Source: an uncultured Christensenellaceae bacterium
Lineage (GTDB): Bacteria > Bacillota > Clostridia > Christensenellales > Borkfalkiaceae
Length of the DNA stretch: 64,000 nucleotides
NCBI GenBank assembly: GCA_910588685.1
Contig: CAJUPX010000011.1
Location: 1 to 64,000, forward strand
Reading direction: 5' to 3'
Position numbers and translations under genes: made by a program
Notes under the pieces: generated by a model
What the model was told of the DNA's origin: nothing
The model's database searches: none
The model's input: only the letters and a program-made list of their open reading frames with translations
Part shown: positions 7,736 through 14,503 of the stretch, in pieces
Numbering within the stretch: position 1 is the first letter of the stretch
How the letters are laid out: each line of letters starts with the position of its first letter

Positions 7736-9808
7736 ATGAAAATTTTTAAAAGATTTATACCTCTGTTACTATCGGTTTGCTTTATTGCGGGAATTTGCTT
7801 TTCCGGCTGTAAAAAAACGCCGGACGATGACAATAAAGGCACCGGCGAAAACCCTGCGGAGAACGGCTACACGATTACGCTGAAATACCCCGAGGGAAAT
7901 GCAGTTAACGGAATTACCGACGCGAGCGGCAGAAACACGACGGTGTATATTATGCTTCGCGACGCAAACGGAAACTTTATGGACAACTCGCTCAGTATGA
8001 GCATAACCGAAAAGGATTCGGCAGACGTAAACGCTTCGGGAATTGCCAGATTTAAGTGCGAACCCGGCGAATACGGTATCGTAATTGAAAACCTTCCTTA
8101 CGGATACCACGTAGACGAGTACAAAACAGACGCTACGCACGAAAAGTACGAAATTACTTTAATTCACAATAAAGTAACCTATACCGCCAACGTAACCGAC
8201 GAAAACGGCGAAGCGGCAAGCGATATTTCCGTTGACTTATCCGACGGCGAAAAGGTTTTGCACACAGTTACCACAAACACGGAGGGCAAAGCAGTTTTCC
8301 CCGAAATAGATTCCGGCGTCTACAATATTAAAGCTTATTCCGAAAACTACACTTCCAAATCATACGAAACCGATTTAAGAGACGCGGAAGAGCTCGCTAA
8401 CGACGTAGACGTGGATTTATCTGTCGTTCCGTTTACAAGCCTTGCTCTTGCAGAAACCGACAAGCTTACGCAGGAGCAGACCGACTTAATGAATTCGGTA
8501 TTCAACACAAGCTTACTTACTTTGTTCAACGACACTCTCGACAGCTATATATACAATGCGGATATTAAAGAGGACCAAGAAGTATTTTTTGCATTTACTC
8601 CCGAGCACACCGCTATCTACACTCTTTATATTTACGGAGCAGATAAAACTCCCGCATCGAGGTATTCTATTTCGGCTTACGGCGAAAGCCTAGACACTGA
8701 AGAGCCTTTAAACATACAAAGCGGCAGCGGCACCGGATGTTTGAACCTGTATTGCAAAGCCGGCGAGCCTTACTTCTTCTCCTGTTCGAGAACTACGGGA
8801 GCCGGGCAATATTCTTTCGTACTATCTTCACCCGACTTCACAAAGGAAAAATACGAAACGTTTGAACCGGGAAGTTATTCACAGACTTATATGGCAAGCC
8901 AGCAGCTGTTCTCCTTTAAACCCTCTATTAGCGGCGTTTACGAAATTACTACAAACACCAAAGATTACGATACGTTTGTTGAAAATCTCGGAAACTCCAA
9001 TAACGTTATTTCTTCGGACGACGACAGCGGCGAGGGTAAAAACTTCCTGTTAAGGTTCGAGGTCAAGGACACCGAAGTAGGAAACGAATACCTGTTCAGA
9101 ATCTCTCTTAAAAACCTTGACGGCTCTGAAATAGACGTGCCGGCAAACTTTAACGTAATTGTTACGCGCACAGGCAACGCAAGTCCCGACGAGTCGGTTA
9201 TAGTACAAAATGTAACACCTACCGCCACTGAAAAATGCAACGAAACCGGCTCTAATTTCGTATGGATGCCTCTTAACGGCTCGCTGAGACCGCACAAAGG
9301 CGACGACGGGTTATGGTACGTTACGGTTAACGGCGCCGAGAAAAAACTGCTTGTATCGCTTTCTAAAGACCTTACCTCCCGCGACGGATATACAGGCGAC
9401 GACAAAGACCTTTCATTTGCGACTATTGAATACAAGGGCGGGGACGCCGCTGCTCCGAAGGCAAGCGACACAGATACGAGAAAAAACAATAACCTCACCG
9501 TATTCGACGATATCGTCACAACAAGCAAGAGATACTCCTACACCTCGTTTATCGAATACTACACAGGATATAAAAACGGAAAACCCGTTGCGGGAGCAGG
9601 AATTTGCAACAACGACGGACTTTACGTTGTGAACGACGAACTGCATACTTTCCTTACCCGTTATTTCTCGGTAGGCAGAAAAGAAGGCGCACAAGACAAC
9701 ATTTACAGACAGCAGGGACACGCTTTGGTGGCAATGTTTGCAGAAAACCCTCGCCAGGTACTTGACAACGGCTGCGGCTGGTACGTTGTGTGCGGATACT
9801 ACGACTAA
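7736..9808 (+). CDS. Surface lipoprotein with two prealbumin-like modules
   Basis: A 690-residue lipoprotein with lipobox FSGC near residue 24. Two tandem Ig/prealbumin-like (carboxypeptidase-regulatory) modules follow, at about residues 42-142 and 145-225; the first carries LPYGYHVDE, matching LPAGYLTDD in the preceding lipoprotein and IPEGYIYAD in the next. The rest (about 230-690) is beta-rich and includes bacterial pre-peptidase-C-like stretches (GVYEITTNTKDYDTFV). The ribosome-binding site is weak (GCGAGA). No catalytic motif was seen. A structural or binding surface protein is likely; the function is unknown. Confidence 0.8.
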   Translation: MKIFKRFIPLLLSVCFIAGICFSGCKKTPDDDNKGTGENPAENGYTITLKYPEGNAVNGITDASGRNTTVYIMLRDANGNFMDNSLSMSITEKDSADVNASGIARFKCEPGEYGIVIENLPYGYHVDEYKTDATHEKYEITLIHNKVTYTANVTDENGEAASDISVDLSDGEKVLHTVTTNTEGKAVFPEIDSGVYNIKAYSENYTSKSYETDLRDAEELANDVDVDLSVVPFTSLALAETDKLTQEQTDLMNSVFNTSLLTLFNDTLDSYIYNADIKEDQEVFFAFTPEHTAIYTLYIYGADKTPASRYSISAYGESLDTEEPLNIQSGSGTGCLNLYCKAGEPYFFSCSRTTGAGQYSFVLSSPDFTKEKYETFEPGSYSQTYMASQQLFSFKPSISGVYEITTNTKDYDTFVENLGNSNNVISSDDDSGEGKNFLLRFEVKDTEVGNEYLFRISLKNLDGSEIDVPANFNVIVTRTGNASPDESVIVQNVTPTATEKCNETGSNFVWMPLNGSLRPHKGDDGLWYVTVNGAEKKLLVSLSKDLTSRDGYTGDDKDLSFATIEYKGGDAAAPKASDTDTRKNNNLTVFDDIVTTSKRYSYTSFIEYYTGYKNGKPVAGAGICNNDGLYVVNDELHTFLTRYFSVGRKEGAQDNIYRQQGHALVAMFAENPRQVLDNGCGWYVVCGYYD

Positions 9809-9816
9809 TTTAAAAA

Positions 9817-9841
9817 CGTGCGGCAAATTACTTGCCGCACG
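9817..9841. terminator. Hairpin between lipoprotein genes
   Basis: CGTGCGGCAA (9817-9826), loop ATTAC, perfect complement (9832-9841). There is no T-run on the + strand; the T-run is on the - side. It may stabilise or partly terminate the upstream message. Confidence 0.5.
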
Positions 9842-9887
9842 CAAAAAATATTGTTACAATAAATAAAAACAATCAGGAGATTATAAA

Positions 9888-10286
9888 ATGAAACGCATTA
9901 AAATTGTATTAACAACCTGCCTTGTCATTTGCGTAGCGGCATTTGCCTGCATACTCGGCGCGTGCGGCGGCAACGACGATAAACGCGTAAACGAAGTAAC
10001 GGTAACAGTGTTGCTTGCAGATAACTCTCCCGCCGCCGGAGTTATGGTAAACTTATGCGCAATCGGAGATAACGGGCTTTGCTTACCTCCCAAAGCAACG
10101 GGAAGCGACGGCAAAATTACTCTCGACTCAACACAGATAACCACGGACGAAATAAAAATTCAGTTAGCAAGTATTCCCGAAGGATATATTTACGCAGACG
10201 CTGACGGTAACGAATATCCTATGTTTGAGGGCTTGCATATACCCAACACGCAGGACAGCGTTACAATTACATTAAAAGCTGCTTAA
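9888..10286 (+). CDS. Small lipoprotein with one prealbumin-like module
   Basis: A 132-residue lipoprotein with lipobox LGAC (about residue 25) followed by Gly-Gly-Asn. The whole mature part is one module of the same type as in the two upstream lipoproteins (VTVLLADNSPAAGVMVNL, then IPEGYIYAD). A good AGGAG site precedes the ATG. It is the last member of a three-gene same-strand array and is followed by a terminator-bearing repeat. No enzymatic motif. It may be a minimal paralogue left from domain duplication. Confidence 0.8.
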   Translation: MKRIKIVLTTCLVICVAAFACILGACGGNDDKRVNEVTVTVLLADNSPAAGVMVNLCAIGDNGLCLPPKATGSDGKITLDSTQITTDEIKIQLASIPEGYIYADADGNEYPMFEGLHIPNTQDSVTITLKAA

Positions 10287-10299
10287 AAGCTTATTAAAA

Positions 10300-10446
10300 G
10301 CCCCGCAGGTAATGTGCACTTCCCATAGGGAATTAAAAAACTAAATTTTTAAGAGTTATACTTTCAAGCAAGGACAAAAGCTCTCGAACGATATGTTCGA
10401 GAGCTTTTTACTACAAACCTTTTAGAAAGATAAATTGTAATTTATC
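10300..10446 (+). repeat. Multi-hairpin intergenic repeat, copy 2
   Basis: Matches copy 1 at 39-172 along its length: TTCCC/GGGAA hairpin, AT-rich linker, CTCTCGAAC terminator hairpin (10376-10408), then a GATAAATT/AATTTATC-like pair. Its leading GCCCCGCAGG segment is shared with copy 3 at 11411-11450. It sits just after the stop of the small lipoprotein, in the same gene-relative orientation as the other copies. Confidence 0.75.
10376..10409. terminator. Bidirectional rho-independent terminator
   Basis: A 14-base perfect stem with 5-base loop GATAT (10390-10394), followed by T5. The A-run on the left also gives a T-run on the - strand. It separates the convergent lipoprotein (+) and DUF3592-like (-) genes. 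Confidence 0.85.
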
Positions 10447-10452
10447 GTTATA

Positions 10453-11211
10453 CTATTGCATTTCTTCCAAAATGCCGTAGGTGTTTTTGTAGGGTACGAT
10501 AGTTATTGTTTTCTTTTCTTGCAAGAACCTTACTTCCTTGTGCGTAAACCAAGCTCTCGCCCACCGCTCTCTCGTTGCGCCGCTCTCGTCCTGATACTTA
10601 ACCTTTACATAGCAAACTACCCATTTCAATACTTTGGTTACTTCGCCCTCGCGTACACAATTACTTACAAATCTACCATTTGCGCGTTCTAATATTTTTT
10701 TATCTAATCTATTCCTATAAACTACCCTATAAAAGAATAAATATGTCGCTATGCAAAGCAAGCCCGTAAATACACAAGCAAGTGTGAAATGAAAACTTGC
10801 CTTACCGTGATATGTAAACAAGTATTCCATTGAACTATCGGTGCTATCGGTGCCGTTTGGATCTATTATAATGGTAATTTTTGTTCCTATCATTGCTTGC
10901 GCAGCTTTTTCCGAGCCACCCAACACCCGCGTTCCAGAATACTCTTTACCTTCGGGCGAAACATACAAGTAAACTCCTTCATACACATACGATGATGAAG
11001 TTGTAGAATCGGGTGTTGCATCAGTGCAATAATAATCAATAATTTCAGCTTCAACCTCAATTCCATTGTAATATAGATTATCAATAAAATTATCACTTCG
11101 ATAAAAAATCCAAAAAATGATAGTAAGAACGACAAACGCGACAAACGCGGCTGTTAGAAACGCTTGATAAATCTTAAATGAGTTTTTAATTCCTATATCA
11201 CGCTTTGCCAT
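10453..11211 (-). CDS. DUF3592-like membrane protein
   Basis: A 252-residue protein with transmembrane segments at about residues 17-38 and 133-156. The extracytoplasmic loop between them (VEAEIIDYYC, then GKEYSGTRVLGG and TKITIIIDPNG) has the pattern of DUF3592 proteins. A second beta-rich part follows at about 170-250, with EGEVTKVLKWVVCYVKVKYQDESG repeating the same logic. It has its own promoter (11247-11275) and a GGAG site. No known enzymatic function; the role is unknown. Confidence 0.7.
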   Translation of the reverse strand: MAKRDIGIKNSFKIYQAFLTAAFVAFVVLTIIFWIFYRSDNFIDNLYYNGIEVEAEIIDYYCTDATPDSTTSSSYVYEGVYLYVSPEGKEYSGTRVLGGSEKAAQAMIGTKITIIIDPNGTDSTDSSMEYLFTYHGKASFHFTLACVFTGLLCIATYLFFYRVVYRNRLDKKILERANGRFVSNCVREGEVTKVLKWVVCYVKVKYQDESGATRERWARAWFTHKEVRFLQEKKTITIVPYKNTYGILEEMQ

Positions 11212-11246
11212 ATTTACTCCGTTAAATTACTGTTTATCGTACAATC

Positions 11247-11275
11247 ATTATATCACGAAAAATTAAAGAGCGCAA
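11247..11275 (-). promoter_or_regulatory. Promoter of the DUF3592-like gene
   Basis: On the - strand: TTGCGC (11275-11270), 17 bases, TATAAT (11252-11247), 36 bases before the ATG. Confidence 0.6.
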
Positions 11276-11316
11276 CCGATTGAATTTTGCGGGAAATATA
11301 AAACATATCCATATCT

Positions 11317-11340
11317 CACTAGGCTACGAGTAGCCTAGTG
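11317..11340. terminator. Hairpin in the 11.2-11.45 kb gap
   Basis: CACTAGGCTA, loop CGAG, perfect complement. A second AGGCA/TGCCT hairpin with a T-run lies at about 11366-11397. In the - direction these lie after tlpA and repeat copy 3; in the + direction the T-run follows the second hairpin. Confidence 0.5.
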
Positions 11341-11410
11341 CGTCCACGAAAAAAAGTACAGAAAAGGCACAGCTTAACACTATGCCTAAATCTTTTTATT
11401 TGCGTCTTAT

Positions 11411-11450
11411 TAAATTCCCTATGGGAAGTGCGCTTTGCCTGCGGGGCTTT
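11411..11450 (-). repeat. Multi-hairpin intergenic repeat, copy 3 (partial)
   Basis: Shares the TTCCC-TAT-GGGAA hairpin, the AGTGCGC flank and the CCTGCGGGGCTTT segment with copies 1 and 2, but not the CTCTCGAAC terminator part. It begins 4 bases after the tlpA stop, in the same gene-relative orientation as the other copies. Confidence 0.7.
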
Positions 11451-11453
11451 AAT

Positions 11454-12071
11454 TCAATTGTTCAACGCGTTCAATACAGCGTCTTCCAGCGATTTGTAAT
11501 CAATTGAACCGATACGACGGAAAGTTATAACGCCGTCCGAATCAATAATTACAGTCATAGGCAGCGGTCCCGTGCCGCCGAAAAGATTATACAGCGTATC
11601 TTCAAAGCTTTCGGTTATTCCGTAGTTGTTTTTTACGGTGAACTGTTTTGTTTCGTCCTGCGCAAACAGCACTCCGTCCCACCCCTGCTTATTTATAAAC
11701 GCCGACACGTCCTCGTCTATATAGTCGCCGTGTATTGCAACCGTTTTTATTTTGTCAGAATATTTTTTCTGCAACTTCACAAAATCGGGCAGCTCCATTA
11801 CACAGGGTCCGCACCACGTTGCCCAGAAATTAATAACCGTTACTTCAACGTTTTCGGGCGTCTGTGAAAAAACATAATCTCCTCCGTCGCCGTTGTAAGT
11901 GCTTACGGAAAAATCCGGAACTTTGTCGCCAACCGCAAGCACGTGCGATTTATCGGCGTCTTTTTCTATAAAATTGAAATATACGAGAGCGGTAACGAGC
12001 ACTGCCGCTGCAATTATCCAGGCAACTATTATAAGTATTCTGTTGCGTGATTTTACGTCATTCGTCGGCAT
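11454..12071 (-). CDS. TlpA-family membrane-anchored thioredoxin
   Basis: A 205-residue protein with an N-terminal transmembrane anchor (about residues 10-32) and a TlpA/ResA-type thioredoxin domain facing out. The active site is WCGPC (NFWATWCGPC) at about residue 87, with the cis-Pro region LPMTVIID. It is the last gene of a three-gene operon and overlaps the 4Fe-4S gene by 14 bases, indicating translational coupling. It probably exchanges thiol-disulfide electrons with the upstream iron-sulfur and CXXC proteins. Which direction the electrons run cannot be told from sequence. Confidence 0.88.
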   Translation of the reverse strand: MPTNDVKSRNRILIIVAWIIAAAVLVTALVYFNFIEKDADKSHVLAVGDKVPDFSVSTYNGDGGDYVFSQTPENVEVTVINFWATWCGPCVMELPDFVKLQKKYSDKIKTVAIHGDYIDEDVSAFINKQGWDGVLFAQDETKQFTVKNNYGITESFEDTLYNLFGGTGPLPMTVIIDSDGVITFRRIGSIDYKSLEDAVLNALNN

Positions 12072-13062
12072 TTACGTCCCCCTTTGCATCCGGTTCGGAA
12101 GCAGTCGTTCCGGAGCTTAAAAGCCCGTTTAAACCGCCTGCGCTCCGCTCTGCGGGTTGTTCGCCGTTATCTGATATATTCGACTTTACAAATATCTTTG
12201 AGCCTTTCCACGTAATTGCGTTTGTGGGGCAAACCGAAATACACTCGCCGCAGTTTATGCACTCGTGATCGCCGACCTTTTTAACGTCCATTTTGCATTT
12301 ATCTATGCAAAGCCCGCACTCCGTGCATTTTGAGTGGTCGAGCGATACGCCTATCAAAGCAAATTTATTGAAAAAGCCGTAAATTGCGCCGAGCGGGCAG
12401 ATAAAGCGGCAGAACGCGCGGAATACAAATATACACAGCACGATTATAGCAACCAAAAGACAGAATTTCCAGGTAAACAACCCGCCGAGCATATCGAAAT
12501 ATTCGTTGTTCGAGGGATTTATCAAGAGTCCTATTCCGCCCTCGAAAGTACCCGCAGGGCATACGTATTTGCAGAACGCCGGAACGGCTACGTTTGCTAA
12601 ACCGAAAATTACAGGCAGCGCTATAACGAGCACGGCGAGCAGCACGTATTTTAAATAGGACAGCGCCCTCGTCGCCCTGCCCTTTTTTAGCTTGGGCGTT
12701 TTGATTTTATATAAAAGCTCCTGTCCTAAACCTATGGGACACAAAAAACCGCAGATTGTTCTTGCAAACAGCAGTCCCCAAAGCGCAATAATGCCGAGTA
12801 TGTAATACGGCATACTTGTTTTAGAGGACGAAAGCGCGTTTTGCAGAGAGCCGAGCGGACAAGCCCCTATGGCGCCGGGACAGGAATAACAGTTGAGTCC
12901 GGGCACGCATACGTTCTTGGACGAGCCCTGAAAGATGTTGCCGCTGAAAAAACCTTTGATATTTGCGTTGCACAAAAGCGCCGCGTAAAGCTGAATTATC
13001 CTCCGCTTGCTCGGCTTATGCATTACTATCCAGTTTTTAGCTTTTACAAAAAAATTTTTCAT
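12058..13062 (-). CDS. NapH/CcoG-like membrane 4Fe-4S protein
   Basis: A 334-residue polytopic protein with cysteine motifs typical of NapH-type quinol/electron-transfer proteins: CYSCPGAIGACPLG near residue 55, FLCPIG, YVCPAG and FICPLG next to membrane helices, then two classic ferredoxin clusters (CTECGLCIDKC and CINCGECISVCP) at about 240-285. The C-terminal ~45 residues are Gly/Ser/Ala-rich and unstructured. It lies between the CXXC-tail membrane protein (1-base gap) and TlpA (14-base overlap). It likely passes electrons across or along the membrane to the thioredoxin partner. Confidence 0.88.
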   Translation of the reverse strand: MKNFFVKAKNWIVMHKPSKRRIIQLYAALLCNANIKGFFSGNIFQGSSKNVCVPGLNCYSCPGAIGACPLGSLQNALSSSKTSMPYYILGIIALWGLLFARTICGFLCPIGLGQELLYKIKTPKLKKGRATRALSYLKYVLLAVLVIALPVIFGLANVAVPAFCKYVCPAGTFEGGIGLLINPSNNEYFDMLGGLFTWKFCLLVAIIVLCIFVFRAFCRFICPLGAIYGFFNKFALIGVSLDHSKCTECGLCIDKCKMDVKKVGDHECINCGECISVCPTNAITWKGSKIFVKSNISDNGEQPAERSAGGLNGLLSSGTTASEPDAKGDVNADE

Positions 13063-13063
13063 T

Positions 13064-13918
13064 TTAACCGAGCCCTATACATTCGGTGCATATCTTTATA
13101 GCCTTATTGAGCACTGCCTGCATACCGCCGTTGTTGATACCGAGCACAACAAAGGTAACCGCAACAACGAGCACGCAGCCGCGCACCGACCATTTTGCAA
13201 CGTCCGTAGCCATAATTTTTTTGAACTTAGCCCAGCCCGCCTTAACCTTTTCCGTAAAACGGAACAATCCGTAGGCGTAAAGGGGATTTGCCGTTGCCGA
13301 GCGCGTTTTATTTGACGCGACAAGTGTTTTTAACGCCGTTATCTCCCTTTTATAGCTGTAACTGTTATATATTATAAGTCCTGCGGAACACAATATGGAT
13401 ACAAGCAGCCAGGGGTAAACGTTTAAAAACATTGAAAGCATTTCGCCGTTTAAATTTTTAGCGGGAAAATTATTCTTATCAAAAATGTAAACCGCGCCGC
13501 CTACCGCGCACGCAATAAATATAACAGCGCTTACAATTGCCGCCGCCGCGCGCGATTTTTCTTCGCGCATAACTACTTTAAGCTGCGCATTATACTCTGT
13601 TTCCACATCGGCGGGAACGCGGTGCAAAAGCCTTTTTACAAGCTGCGCGCTCCTGTCCGCCGTAAATCTTAACGGCGAGAGCGGAAATTTAAGCGCGAGC
13701 ACATAAGCCGCTATAATTCCTGCAACCCAGATTAAAAAGGGAAATGCGAGCACGGCAAGCGTTTTGCCGACAGCCACGCGGGAATACGCGCCCTGAGCGT
13801 AACCTCCGACCGCAAATATGCGGAACGCGCCTAATATAAAAAATATGCCCACGGCAACGGTAAGCGCGCTGAACGCAACCGAATAATATAAACGGATTTT
13901 TCTGTTTTTTTCGTTCAT
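13064..13918 (-). CDS. Membrane protein with C-terminal CXXC tail (CD1871A-like)
   Basis: A 284-residue protein with about five transmembrane helices (residues ~13-35, 47-72, 122-145, 165-187, 248-268). Its last residues, VLNKAIKICTECIGLG, match the small CXXC peptide family named after Clostridioides difficile CD1871A, which is usually a stand-alone peptide of about 40-50 residues beside 4Fe-4S and thioredoxin genes. Here it is the tail of a larger protein. It is first in the operon with the NapH-like and TlpA genes, has an AGAGGA site, and has a TTGACG-17-TATAAT promoter. The tail Cys pair is probably the redox-active part. Confidence 0.75.
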   Translation of the reverse strand: MNEKNRKIRLYYSVAFSALTVAVGIFFILGAFRIFAVGGYAQGAYSRVAVGKTLAVLAFPFLIWVAGIIAAYVLALKFPLSPLRFTADRSAQLVKRLLHRVPADVETEYNAQLKVVMREEKSRAAAAIVSAVIFIACAVGGAVYIFDKNNFPAKNLNGEMLSMFLNVYPWLLVSILCSAGLIIYNSYSYKREITALKTLVASNKTRSATANPLYAYGLFRFTEKVKAGWAKFKKIMATDVAKWSVRGCVLVVAVTFVVLGINNGGMQAVLNKAIKICTECIGLG

Positions 13919-13960
13919 ATGCTTCCTCTCAATTATAACGCCTTGCCGTTAATCAATTAT

Positions 13961-13989
13961 ATTATAATGAAACCGACAAATCCCGTCAA
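13961..13989 (-). promoter_or_regulatory. Promoter of the redox operon
   Basis: On the - strand: TTGACG (13989-13984), 17 bases, TATAAT (13966-13961), 42 bases upstream of the CXXC-tail gene ATG. To its right, TTATCACA (14079-14086) and TGTGATAA (14102-14109) form an 8-bp inverted repeat that could serve the divergent small gene. Confidence 0.7.
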
Positions 13990-14155
13990 GTAAATACCGC
14001 GTGAAAATTTTGGGTAAAACTTGCACGTGCTGTATCTATTTAAAAACCTTATGGCGTTTTCACTTGCACACCATATAATTATCACACACTTTTCATAATT
14101 ATGTGATAAACTATAAATATATTGATAGTAATTAACAATAGCTGAGGATTTATTA

Positions 14156-14413
14156 ATGAAAAAAAACATAAAATTTATTGTTCTCTTATGCGCCAACATT
14201 GTATTTTTTGTTTCTTGCGTAATTGCGTTGATTAGTAGCGGAAGCTATTTCTTTGATTATTGGCATATAGAGTTTGTTTTACAGTGTGCGTTTTCGTTGG
14301 TTAGTGTTGCAGTGTATTATTTAATAGATTTGGCGCAGTCTGTTAAAAAATTATTAAACCAAAAAGAATCGGAAAATACGCATTCGTCTGATTGCGATAA
14401 AACAGAAACATAA
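14156..14413 (+). CDS. Small two-helix membrane protein, unknown
   Basis: An 85-residue protein with two hydrophobic helices (about residues 7-28 and 38-58), a short basic stretch, and a polar Ser/Asp/Glu-rich tail. GAGGA lies 9 bases before the ATG and a strong terminator follows 16 bases after the stop, which support a real gene. It is divergent from the redox operon. I do not recognise a family. Confidence 0.6.
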   Translation: MKKNIKFIVLLCANIVFFVSCVIALISSGSYFFDYWHIEFVLQCAFSLVSVAVYYLIDLAQSVKKLLNQKESENTHSSDCDKTET

Positions 14414-14429
14414 TAAAAAATAACATTTT

Positions 14430-14460
14430 AACGGCGGTTACATTAGTAACCGCCGTTTTT
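14430..14460 (+). terminator. Rho-independent terminator
   Basis: A 12-bp perfect stem (AACGGCGGTTAC, loop ATTA, complement to 14457) followed by a T-run. It ends the small membrane-protein gene. Confidence 0.85.
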
Positions 14461-14466
14461 ATCAAT

Positions 14467-14490
14467 AAAGCCCGCACACGTGCGGGCTTT
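14467..14490. terminator. Bidirectional terminator, end of the maltodextrin operon
   Basis: AAAGCCCGCA, loop CACG, perfect complement ending in TTT. It lies 14 bases after the stop of the malK-like gene on the - strand. Confidence 0.8.
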
Positions 14491-14503
14491 TATATAAATT
14501 AAT

